A stretch of DNA of 64,000 nt from positions 4,739,831-4,803,830 of the forward strand of contig CM036231.1 in the NCBI GenBank assembly GCA_020631735.1, read 5' to 3'. This DNA is from Saccharum officinarum (taxonomy: Eukaryota > Streptophyta > Magnoliopsida > Poales > Poaceae). Shown here piece after piece: positions 46,946 to 56,931 of the stretch. The notes beneath the pieces are model-generated. The model ran no database searches and was not told where the DNA came from. It saw nothing but the letters and a program-made list of their open reading frames with translations. Both the position numbers and the translations under genes were made by a program. Numbering within the stretch: the stretch's first letter is position 1; the number at the start of each line of letters is the position of its first letter.

Positions 46946-48300
46946 CTACGATTTGATCGCAATTCTTGGTACAAATTCTATATCGTATTGACCTAACTCG
47001 ACTGACCATTGAGCGATTCTACGATTGGCATCTCGATTATGAACAATGGTACCGAGTGGATATGAAGAAACCACCTTGATCTCGTGACTTAAGAAATAAT
47101 GCTTAAGCTTGCGAGAAGACATCAATATGGCATAGATTAATTTTTGGATATTTGCGTACCTAGATCGGGCATCTTGTAGCACTTTGCTTACAAAATACAC
47201 TGGGTGTTGTTTGGTAGATTTCTCGGCTTGACACTCAACCACCAGGACCACGCTAACAACTGTAGGAGTTGCTGCTACTTAAAGGAGCATGGTTTCGCCA
47301 TCTTTGGGAGGAATAAGTGTAGGTAACTGCTTCAAGTATTGCTTCAACACCTAAAACGCTTCTTCGACCTGCTCGCTCCCAAGAAAACCATCATGCTTTT
47401 TTAATAATTATAAAATGGCATACCTCGTTCGCCTGACTTGGATACGAATCGACTTAGGGCCGCCATCATGCCAGCTAGCTTCTAGACTTTTTTCTTGTTG
47501 TGTGGAGACTGCATGTCATCGATAGCCTTGACCTTCTTTGGGATAGCTTCGATCCCCCGATAGGACACCAAGTACCCAAGTAGCTTACCCGAAGAAATGC
47601 CAAAAGAACATTTATCGGGGTTTAGCATCATCTTGTTCTTACGTAGGTTATTAAAAGTTCCTTCTAGATCGACTATCAAATCGCCTTTGAATTTGCTTTT
47701 AACAACAATATCATCAATATATGCTTCCACATTGCTGCCAATCTGGCCTTCAAGAACAATATGAACGCACTTTTGATATGTAGAACCAGCATTCTTAAGA
47801 CCAAAAGCCATCTTAATATAACAGTACACACTAAAAGGAGTTACAAATGCAGTTTTTTCCTCATCATCAATGCACATGCTAATTTGATGATACCCTGAAT
47901 AGGCATCTAGAAAACATAGCAATTCGCATCCAGAGGTTGAATCTACAATTTGATCTATCCTTGAAAGGGGATATTCATCCTTAGGGCATGCTTTATTCAA
48001 GTCGGTGTAGTCCATGCACATCCGCCACGTGCCATTAGGCTTTTTGACCATGACAGGGTTTGCTATCCTCTCTAGGAAAGAGACCTCCCATACAAAACTG
48101 GCCTTCAGTAGTCGGTTGATTTCATCTCGTATGGCGGCTCGCTTCTCTGGTGTGTAGCATCTTTGCTTTTGTCTGACTGGTCAAACGGCAACTGGTAGAC
48201 CCAATTTGTGCTCGATTACCTCCCTGGGGATCCCGGGCATGTCAGATGGTTCCCAAGTGAACACATCTTTATTTGCCTAGAGGAAAGCAATGAGCTCGAG
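46946..48300 (-). pseudogene. Reverse transcriptase and RNase H of pol (element B)
   Basis: From about 48290 the minus strand reads TWEPSDMPGIPREVIEHKL, then the reverse transcriptase with MVKKPNGTWRMCMDYTDLNK, DAYSGYHQI and the active site AYIDDIVVKS near 47700. The RNase H follows (MVLVVECQAEKSTKQHPVYF, then KLIYAILMSSRKLKHYF) to 46946. A stop occurs near 48180. A stop at 47482 and frame changes at 47250-47480 interrupt the chain. The catalytic aspartates of the reverse transcriptase are intact. Confidence 0.88.
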
Positions 48301-49250
48301 TTCCTATTGAGGAGGAAGGTTGGTCCCAATATCGGTGACCTTATCGGGGTTAGTTGGATCAACAGTGACGGGCTTGGTAGTCTGGTCCCCAGTTGTAACT
48401 TCCTTGGATTGAGGAATATCATCGGGTTTGTCCATGACTGCCACTTGGTCAGAAGTGACCTTGTCGACCCCTAGAGCTTGAGGCCGTGGGAGCGCCAAAG
48501 TCTGAGTTTGGGGTGGTATTGGAACCTGAGGTTGTGAAAGCGTCAGAACCTGGGTCTGTGGCTGGATCGGAGCCTTGAGTCTAGCTTCACCTACTTTAGA
48601 ACTCTCGGGAACTGACTGTTTAGTCGCAGCCTCAAGAAACGACATTGTCATGATAGGTGCAGGTAGGGTTGCTGCTAGCATGGTCCTAATAGTCTGGTTT
48701 GTTGCTCTTTGTTGCTTTGATGGTGGCTCAGCTGGGTCTACTGGGACTTGCTTAAACTACTTGATTAAGTCAAGAGTTTTCTTGTCACAAGCAACAATGC
48801 CCTTTTGGTCACCATAAACAGTGAGGGGGCCATGAGGCCCGGGTACCTTGAGCACCGAATAGGCAAAGTGGGCGACGGCCATGAATTTCTTCATGAACGG
48901 TCATCCCAGAATGCAGTTGTATGCTGACTCAAAGTCTTCTTCCTCGAAAGTGAGACATTCAGATCTTAGGTTCTCGCCTTCTTGAAGGGTAATCTGAAGA
49001 TCGATCTTTCCGAGGGGGTAGGCTAACATGCCTGGCATTATTTTGTAGAAGGGTTCCTTGACCAGAATTAGGGCCTTCCTGGGCAACGCGAGGTTATCAT
49101 AAGTGCTCATGAAGAGCAGATTGAGTGCACTACCATTGTCGATTATGGTTCATCTGACCTTGTAATTCCCAATGTAAGGCTTGATTACCAACAGGAGCAG
49201 CGGGCCATCATACAGATTAAGGGGATGATCCCTGATGTCAAATAAAATAG
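48301..49250 (-). pseudogene. Protease region and linker of pol (element B)
   Basis: A retroviral-type aspartic protease region is visible with IIDNGSALNLLF near 49140, followed by MSTYDNLALPRKALI and FESAYNCILGRPFMKKF up to about 48880. A Pro/Gln-rich linker (repeats of PQTQ and PQVP words, 48470-48570) leads to the reverse transcriptase. Stops near 49250, 49152 and 48760 break it. Confidence 0.75.
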
Positions 49251-49299
49251 GGACCTCTGACTACTTGAGCCTTCTATCAGATGGTTGGGTACTGTTTAC

Positions 49300-50640
49300 C
49301 TACCGCTGGACTTGCTTTAGCTTGGTCTTGGAAGACGAGGTGGCCGTGCCACCGTAGATAGTGAGTATCTTGTTCTCGTCAGGGCGACCTCTTCTTCCTC
49401 CTCTGCCATGTGAACATTCTGATTCTGCTTTGCCAGCGTGTGGGTGCTTTGGCCCTGTGTTGCTGCTCCTGTTCCTGTTTCTGCTTCTTATATACTGAGC
49501 ACTCTGTGAAGGAGTGCTTGGTGGAACGATGAATGGGGCAGTAAATAGGGAGGTCATTTGGTTTACCTTGGTGTTAGGGCGGAGCTTTTCCCTTTTCAAC
49601 GACGAGGACATCGGCATATTCGTTCTTGCACTTCTTGTCCTTGTTCTTCATCTTATCCTCTGCTGCTCAGGAGGAGTCGGTTTGTCTGTGCACTCAGGTT
49701 CGTGCATCGGCTGCCCTGTTGCCTCGATGATATTGTAAAGTTCAGCCATTGTTTTTGGATTTTTGGTGGCCAGCTTCTTAGTGGTCATCTCATCCTTGCA
49801 GCCTTGTTTGAAGGCTACAATCACCCGATCATCAATCATGTTGGGGATCGTGTTACGGATATCGCTGAACCGTCGAATGAAATCTCGAAAGAGACTCATT
49901 AGGCTTTTGAACACATGCAAACAGATCATCCTCCTGACCAGGATAGGTGTATGTTGCATGGAAATTGATCTCAAACATCTGGCACAAATGAGTCTAGGAC
50001 TGAACAGTACCTTCAGGTAGATTCATCAACCACATTCGGGTCGAGCCCTACAAGATAGTCGGGAGGTGGTTGGCTTTCACATAGTCATCACCTGATGCTG
50101 CCTCGATAACCATAGAGTAGATCTGGATCCACTCTTTAGGGTTGGTGGTGCCATCATACTTCTCAATCGGGCCAGGCTTGAACTTCGGGGGCAGACAACC
50201 CTCCAGAGGTTTTGAGCATACGCGCGGTAGTTGGTTATTGAAACTCAGGGGTTGGTGCTGCAGTGTTGAGCTTGGTTCGTATTGAGAGTTGTTTGGGCAT
50301 CGTGATTTCCCCAATTCACATCTAACTCGGCCCTAAGGTCTCGTGCATTGTAGCGATTGCCCACTGTTTGATTAGATCTCTCGGGGTGAGCATTCTGATT
50401 GCGCGATTGGGACCTAGCCAATTTGGAAGGCGCGATAGCCTTTGCATCTAGGCGTTGCTTAGCCTGATCAGCCAATTCTTGTGCTTGTTTGATGACAGTC
50501 ACCAATGGCATACACTCTTGAGCCAGGGCTCCCATAGTTTCTAGGAGCGTCCTGTGATCTTGTCTTCCTGAGCTGCACGGAAGCCAGAACTTAGATTCCT
50601 TGGGCACAGGGCGGATTCTATTACTGTTCATGTTAGAATT
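49300..50640 (-). pseudogene. Gag of element B, decayed
   Basis: The N-terminal frame (50245-50631) is Gln- and Arg-rich. The next frame has GPIEKYDGTTNPKEWIQIYS, and then the retrotransposon-gag core with SLFRDFIRRFSDIRNTIPNM and VIVAFKQGCKDEM at 49750-49890. A C-terminal zinc-knuckle-like CPIHRSTKHSFTEC is visible near 49520 in a shifted frame. At least two frameshifts and several stops are present. Confidence 0.8.
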
Positions 50641-50990
50641 GTGTTGAGCATCATAGCGTTGCTGAGACGGGGTGGTGGACGGGTTGCTGACGACCTGGCC
50701 TCACTTGCTACCGATGCATTGTCCCATGTGGCCATGTAAACCTTATGGCTTTCGTAGGATCAATTTCTTCGTCTTTGCCGTCGTAGTCAAGATCAAGATG
50801 GGCAGATCGGGATCATCAATCCCTATCAACTTCAGATTGAAATCTCCCTGGTGTTCGAATACCAGACTTCTGAAGTGGATAGTTGGTGACACATCACGGT
50901 ATGGAGAATAGATCTGAGAGTATTGAGTAAAATTCACCCATAACCGCAGATTTGATGGAGGATGGTGCCACAGCGGCGTCGGAGTGTGTC

Positions 50991-51004
50991 GGCTCTAGGT
51001 ACCA
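50991..51004 (-). other. Degenerate primer-binding site candidate (element B)
   Basis: The minus strand reads TGGTACCTAGAGCC, 12 bases inside the 5' LTR edge. It differs from an initiator tRNA-Met site by one inserted base and one substitution. Element age makes this uncertain. Confidence 0.4.
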
Positions 51005-51016
51005 AACCCTGTTGAG

Positions 51017-51423
51017 GATCGGTGTTTTTCACCAGCAGATATTTGGTTCTTGGGAAACCCCACTTGGTGCGAATAACAATCACATATGGAGACAAGATTT
51101 ATACTGGTTCGGGCCCTCTGGAAGCGAGTAAAAGTCGTACATCTAGTTGCTACTCTTGTATTGGTTGTATTCGGTGAGATTGCGATTACAATGTAGCTAT
51201 GCCTATGAGAGAGTCGATGATACAACAGATAGAATTGCTATCTATTTATATCCGGGATCAACTTGCCCTATAAGCTAAGAAGTCATGCCCTAGTCAGAGT
51301 CCTAGTGTGATCCAGAGATATCCTTCCTCAAATAGAGTCGTCATAAGCCTTTGGGTCTTCTCTGATCCGGAGTCGGTAGTCGGCGATGTGGAAGTCAAGA
51401 TAACCGGGGGTATGGCATCGACA
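51017..51423 (-). repeat. 5' LTR of element B (407 bp)
   Basis: It is collinear with 34439-34845. The outer end is GCATCGACA followed by the target copy ATAAG; the inner end has GATCGGTG where the partner has TGTCAGTG, so its terminal TG is mutated. The minus strand carries TATAAATA at 51243-51250. Confidence 0.9.
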
Positions 51424-52497
51424 ATAAGGTAATATGACTGAATTTTAGCATCTGTATTCCTAAATGTCTCATGGTCCTAGAGTCCTATAGTATCCACTAG
51501 GTATGAATCTTATCATCAACTTGTGCAGAGATGGCGTGGCAGGCCATGGCTAATTACGTATGTACGTCTCCTGAGTAGATTTCTAATCAAGTGAGTTGGC
51601 TTAAACAACCTCTCTTCTAGTTCATGTTTAGAGGACATGGCTTTCTACAGTTATAAAAAGGCACACTTGATCAATCTTGTGCAACAACCATACAAAGGAG
51701 GCAGTCATTGAACCATATTATCATAGTGCAATTGAGTTTGACACAAGGTGGAACACAATAATTTCATAAGAATTGTACTGCAAATTACTGTGGCACCACG
51801 GTAATGACTGCATTTACCGTGTGTTTTTTGTCACTTTAGCACTCAGTATTTTGGTCACTTAGCACTCGGAGATCAGATTCACTAAATGCAATCACAAAGC
51901 TCTAATTAATCCTACTCATATGCACATAGTTTTTTAATATAATTTTTTCCTAGCCTTCCATAATTTTTTTAATATTATTTTTTCATAGCCTTCCATAAGC
52001 ATAAAAGTAGATCTAAGAAACTCAAATCCAAGCAAAGGAATTAACCAATTTGTCCATATCAGTGCCTTAATCAAATGGGCATAGTACATAAATGCAATGG
52101 GCATAGTAAATAAGGAAGACATTAACATGTCTAGAGTAACTTGTCTCAAAATACTAATGTCAGGGTCCTTTCCTAGGGGCCTAGTTGGATCGCTAGGGCA
52201 GGGGGCAGCAGGGGAGGGCGGTGGCGCTTGGTGGAGAGAGAGAGGTGCAGGAGAGAGAGGGGATAGGGAGAAGCCAAAGCTATTTCTTCTTAGATCAGAA
52301 TGGTCACAATGCCCCTATATTTATGGACTCGAATGGACTTGCATCTCAAGTAAACTAAAGAGGGAAAGTCCTTATAGATTTGGACTTCTCTAAATCCTAT
52401 CCAATCTTTATTTCCTAAACCGACTCTATTCCTATTTTCTTTATTTTCTTTCCGCTATTTTAGATCCTCTGAGATATCGATCATGGCAGAGCGGTAG
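51424..52497. other. Unassigned DNA between elements B and D
   Basis: I see no supported gene. 51748-51785 resembles the DNA flanking element A (6574-6609). 51800-51880 has GCATTTACCGTGTGTTTTTT and TTAGCACTCGGAG, which look like a very decayed CACTA end. From 52152, TGTCAGGGTCCTTTCC starts a 340-bp segment of LTR-like character that element D may have split; GGTAG (52493-52497) precedes element D. Confidence 0.4.
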
Positions 52498-54094
52498 TGA
52501 AAGGATCTAATAGGCCTAGAGGGGGGTGAATAGGCGGATCTAAAAACCTGAAACTCAAAACTCAACGCGGAAGTTAAAACACTGACCGGTACTACCGGTT
52601 GATTTGGACCGGTACTACCGGTGAGGGATCACCGGTACTACCGACGCTGACCACCGGTACTACCGGTACCCTACTGAAACTAAGAAATCAGAGATTTGCG
52701 AGTTGTGATTTCAGATCTGAGTTTTACCCCACTACCGAAGATGATGTTGATAAAGTTTATGAACTCTCCTTTCTTGTTCCTTTACCAAGAGTAGATCGAG
52801 CACCCACAACCTATGAAAGAGATATGAAAGAGGGAGAACACAAAGAACAAGTAATATCTCAAGTGAACACGAATAACAACAACAACAAGCACGCAGGACG
52901 CACGATTTAACCCGAGGTTCGGCAACCCCACAAAGGAGTTCCTACGTCCTCGTTGTTGAGGTGACCACTAAGGTCGGAGTCTATTCCACCTCCTTGCCTC
53001 CCTCAAGCAACCACAAAGGTTAGCCCAAGATTTCCACTAAGAATACAAGGGTAATACAAACTCTTCGGGGTGCCCTCACAAGTACAACAACACGGGCAAC
53101 CACGAAGAACACCTAGCCGGCTAGGGTTCCAAGAACCCAAGAGTAACAAATACAAACCAAGCCAACTAGGAGGGGAACCAAGTGCTCAAGATGTGAATTG
53201 AAGCTTTCCACTCTTAAATCTCTCCTCTCTACTTAGATCTTGCAAGGGATTGGATTTGAGAGCAAAGAGGAAGAGAGAGGGTGAGTCAATGCTTGAGAGC
53301 TGTTTGTCTGAAGGTTGGTAGGAGTAAATGACGTGAGTAACGGTTAGAAATGAAGGGGAGAGCTATTTATACTCTTATCTTCGAAGCTGTACCGGTACTA
53401 CCGGTGAACCCACCGGTACTACCGATCCTAAGGGTTTCGACCGTTACAACCAACCTACTGGAGACTATTACGAGAAAATAGCCTACCGGTACTACCGATC
53501 TATCACCGGTACCACCGGTCAACGACCGGTACCACCGGTAGTACAGATTTTGGCGAAGACAAGTTTTGCGGGAAAAAGACTTACCGGTACTACCGGGCTT
53601 TCACCGGTACCACCGGTCAAAGGCCGGTACTACCGGTAAACCACCGATACTACCGCTAGAACAAAAACTCGCAGAACTAAGGCGCTGACACCGGCGGGAT
53701 TTATGCCTACCGGTACTACCGGTGGTTCACCGGTACTACCGGTACTCCCAGGCATAAAACACTTCTCTAAGTGTCCGTGAGTGCAAAGGTGTCTTTTAAA
53801 CGCTTAAACCAATACACATTGAGCACAAGTTTTCCCTCTAGATAACCTAATTTGTATCCCTCTTGATAGTGCGGCGTTTCTTACAACTCAAGTCAAAAGA
53901 TAAAATCAAATCTATCCACTTGAGACGGAACGCTTTTCAAACAATGGAATTGAGGGTGCTAACATCACCAAATGTGACCATACAAATTCTTTCATTGAAC
54001 TAACACCTGCATATTCACTTAGATAGACATGTTAGTCCCTAATTTGATTGTCATTAATTATCCAAAACCCACAACGGGGGCGAATGCACTTACA
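52498..54094 (-). repeat. 3' LTR of element D (1,597 bp)
   Basis: The plus strand starts TGAAAGGATC and ends GCACTTACA, next to a polypurine tract. It contains about fifteen copies of ACCGGTACTACCGGT-like motifs in two clusters (52585-52680 and 53389-53750). The minus strand has TATAAATA at 53364-53371, directly beside the larger cluster. Sireviruses are known for CCGGAC/TCCGGT-type palindromes next to the LTR promoter, and this looks like a variant of that signature. Confidence 0.93.
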
Positions 54095-54647
54095 AACTCC
54101 CCCTTTTTGGTAATTGATGACAACCAACTTAGGCTTACATAAGATGTAGAGAATTGAAGATTTTTTGAATTTCAAACTTTACGAGAGGCTCCCCCTCAGT
54201 GTATGCATTGAACTTGAATCTCAACATTGATCATAATCAATATGCATACATAAGGGAAGCTCCCCCTAAATTTTGCAATTCGTGGGGTGCCTAAAAGTGT
54301 GTGACAAGAATTATATCGTGATGCATGAGACATGACTTATCACACAAAAACAAGAAAGGCTAAGGTAGAAAGAAAAGGACAAAAAAAACAACACAGCCAA
54401 ACTAAGCCAACAAACAACATCAGAAAAAAAACATCTAGGCAAACATAACAAATAAGCATAAGTGATTTGCCTACAATCATCCATCATCACACCAATAGTT
54501 CTTAGTCCACCATACATAGTTCACCACAGGGTTTGGAATTAAAACATGACCATTAACTACCTATTACATAGATGATAAGCCTAACACTCCCCCTTTGGCA
54601 TCAAATGCCAAAAAGGGTAGGCACGGAAACAACCAAGGTAACAAAAT
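54095..54647 (-). other. Multiple polypurine tracts and spacer (element D)
   Basis: On the sense strand AGGGGGAG occurs next to the LTR (54097-54104) and again at 54189-54196, 54260-54267 and 54587-54594. Such repeated tracts upstream of the 3' LTR are characteristic of sireviruses; only the one touching the LTR is the expected primer. The rest of the spacer shows no open frame. Confidence 0.75.
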
Positions 54648-56348
54648 CTAATAAGGCTCTGAGAAGTCGCGGTCATCGTCGCTGTCGTCGTCGGTCGAGT
54701 AGTCAACCAACCCTGGCGATGGAGGGACCGTCTTCTTACCACGAGGGTCATCGGACGGGCTAGCCTCCTCACTAGGACCAGAGACGGGAGCACCATACGA
54801 CTCATTGTACTCGACAAAGGGATCCCGAAACTCACGGAGAGGACTCTCAGGAGGATCAATCTGTAGGTGCTGCTCAATACGCCTTAGGCGACGATCATCC
54901 TTCTCAGCCTTGTAACAGAAGGCCTCCCAAAGCTTCCCCAAAGCATACTTGATGACACCGCCACCACGCCGACGACGCTCCGAGGAGCGAGTAGGAGCAG
55001 TAGCAGTACCACCATGGTAAGCACCGCGGGAGGAAGTACGAGTGGCCGGACCACGAGTGGGAGAAGGAGCGGAACCACCACCAACACCTCTGGGGCCCAA
55101 TTGACGCACGGAGTAGGACTTGTGCACAGTATTGTGATGGAATGAACGACCCACCACTTGCTCAATGATATACATGAGATATGGAGCATATGGCACAGAC
55201 TTGTGGGGATCATTTGCAGCCTGCTCAATCTTGCGCCACATAAAGTCAGTGATGGAAAAACGATCACCACCAGTTCCAAAACGGCAAAGGACCTTAGGAG
55301 CATCAAGCATGAGATGAATAGAATCTCCAATCTTCGGGTCCAAGGTAAGGCGAATGAGATTGTTGAGGACATAAAAGTACGGCTTCAAATGAGTGGTAGT
55401 GAAATCAACAGTCGCACCAGGCTTGTATACCTCAGCAGCCTCTAAGTCATCGTGAGAGACAGAGTCTGGAAAAATATCAAAAAGACTAGAAGCACCCCTG
55501 TCCTCAGCAGTAAACCCAAGAAGGCATGAAAAAGTCCGATAATCACATCTGTAATGGATGCCTTGGGTAAGCCAATGTAGTACAAGGTTCTGAGAATCAA
55601 TCCACAGAGTTGCATAAAACTGACAGATAATCTCATCATTCCAATTATGCTGGAACGTCATAAGAGGAAGCAGACGACAAGCATCAAGATCAGCAACCAA
55701 ACGGTGAATGTCAGGATTGTTCAAATTATCAAGAGAGGCGCGCTGCACCCACTTGTGCTGGAAGATTGGCGGAGAAGAGCCACGCTGCCCACTCTTGAAA
55801 AGAACCTTGTAATAATAATCCGAATGCATGCGGCTCCAAAAACGAACATCCACACTAGGATTGCGGATAAACTGATAGGGATTCTCACTGCGCTGCACCC
55901 GTAAATCACCCGCTCTCTTAGAATAATCAACAGGAAGAGAGGGTTGATAACCACCTTGATTCTGAGGACCGGACATACGAGGATTTGCATTTTGATGAAA
56001 TAAAAGCATCCGGTTGGCAGTGGCAAGACCAATTTGTATAGGGGATTGAGCCACAATGTTAGGGTCAATAGAGCGACCCTCAATTTGCATAGCGGCAAGC
56101 TGTGGATTCTCACCTGCCGGACGCTGCCCCTGTACTTGCTCGCTATGACGACGCGGAGGATTGGGGCGTCCCATACTCGAGAGAGGAGCAGGCACACCCT
56201 GGGACTCAACATCATCTTCATCTCCAATGCCGCCACCACCTCCACGGCCGCTAGAACGAGCGGCAGTCCTTCCACGGACAGGCCGGGAAGCACTACCACC
56301 ATCACCTCCACTGGGACGAGCGGCCCTCTTGGGGTTCTTCCTTTGCAT
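54648..56348 (-). CDS. Env-position ORF of sirevirus D, function unknown
   Basis: This 566-codon frame is unbroken and lies between pol and the 3' LTR on the element's sense strand, where sireviruses carry an env-like gene. It begins MQRKNPKRAARPSGGDGG, a basic Gly/Arg-rich leader. A middle domain (about residues 190-400) has FYATLWIDSQNLVLHWLTQG and TFSCLLGFTAEDRG, which recall the plant retrotransposon ATHILA ORF-1 or Transposase_32 type proteins. Then come an Arg/Gly/Ser-rich linker and an acidic Ser/Asp-rich C-terminus. I see no signal peptide, transmembrane segment or furin-like envelope layout, so a true envelope protein is not supported. The domain link is by eye and weak. The ORF has a promoter-like region upstream. 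Confidence 0.72.
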   Translation of the reverse strand: MQRKNPKRAARPSGGDGGSASRPVRGRTAARSSGRGGGGGIGDEDDVESQGVPAPLSSMGRPNPPRRHSEQVQGQRPAGENPQLAAMQIEGRSIDPNIVAQSPIQIGLATANRMLLFHQNANPRMSGPQNQGGYQPSLPVDYSKRAGDLRVQRSENPYQFIRNPSVDVRFWSRMHSDYYYKVLFKSGQRGSSPPIFQHKWVQRASLDNLNNPDIHRLVADLDACRLLPLMTFQHNWNDEIICQFYATLWIDSQNLVLHWLTQGIHYRCDYRTFSCLLGFTAEDRGASSLFDIFPDSVSHDDLEAAEVYKPGATVDFTTTHLKPYFYVLNNLIRLTLDPKIGDSIHLMLDAPKVLCRFGTGGDRFSITDFMWRKIEQAANDPHKSVPYAPYLMYIIEQVVGRSFHHNTVHKSYSVRQLGPRGVGGGSAPSPTRGPATRTSSRGAYHGGTATAPTRSSERRRRGGGVIKYALGKLWEAFCYKAEKDDRRLRRIEQHLQIDPPESPLREFRDPFVEYNESYGAPVSGPSEEASPSDDPRGKKTVPPSPGLVDYSTDDDSDDDRDFSEPY

Positions 56349-56572
56349 GCTTGAAGATGAAAGAAGATTGAATCACAGCAAAGGAAGAAGTTTGGGCAAC
56401 TCCAAAGCACCTCCACGCGATCCCCACGACAAGGGGAAACTTCTCCTCAAAGATCGGCAAGAGTGGTGGAGGGAGGAGGGAGATCGAGTGGGGGTTGGAA
56501 GGGGCGGCGCCGTCGGTGATGGTAGGATGCGGGCACGGGGAAGACGAATGAGGGAAGAAAGATCACAGCCCC

Positions 56573-56735
56573 TATTTATACCCAGCCGCAACTTACACTA
56601 CTAGTACTACCGGTGGAGAAGCACCGGTACTACCGGTCAGGTCGACAACGGCGGACAGGCGACGCGAGAAAAAAACTACCGGTGGTACCGATGTCTAGTC
56701 GGTACTACCGGTCACCCGGCGGTACCACCGGTGGT
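56573..56735 (-). promoter_or_regulatory. Internal promoter candidate upstream of the env-position ORF (element D)
   Basis: TATAAATA on the minus strand at 56573-56580 lies 225 bases before the ATG at 56348. Just upstream of it (56594-56735) are about five CCGGT palindrome units, such as ACCGGTACTACCGGT and GGTACCACCGGTGG. The same order and close spacing, palindromes about 20 bases upstream of TATAAATA, occur in the LTR of this element. I infer a second promoter for the extra ORF; no transcript data are available. Confidence 0.55.
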
Positions 56736-56931
56736 TCCAGTGCAGGAAGAAGTGAGTGAGAGATGGTGAACATATATGATGAACTAGAACTAACTCAAGC
56801 ATGTCCAGATTTCATAGAAACAACACAAAACTATGAACATGCTTAAGAAGTGAAAATAGATTTTGAAATCTCATCCAATTTTTTTAAAGAGTTTTCGCCT
56901 AGCTAGAATCAAACAAAATATGTCCAAAAAA

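Larger units (their letters stand above)
34439..51423 (-). mobile_element. Element B: complete Ty3/Gypsy Tat-lineage retrotransposon with antisense gene
   Basis: Two 407-bp LTRs (34439-34845 and 51017-51423) are flanked by ATAAG at 34434-34438 and 51424-51428. In minus orientation the order is gag, protease, reverse transcriptase, RNase H, a second archaeal-type RNase H, integrase, then a gene on the opposite strand, polypurine tract and 3' LTR. The dual RNase H and the antisense gene place it in the Tat lineage (Grande-like). The integrase is split by a 5.6-kb nested insertion; without that the element is about 11.4 kb. The LTRs differ at about 11 % of positions by eye, and all genes are broken, so it is an old insertion. 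Confidence 0.92.
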
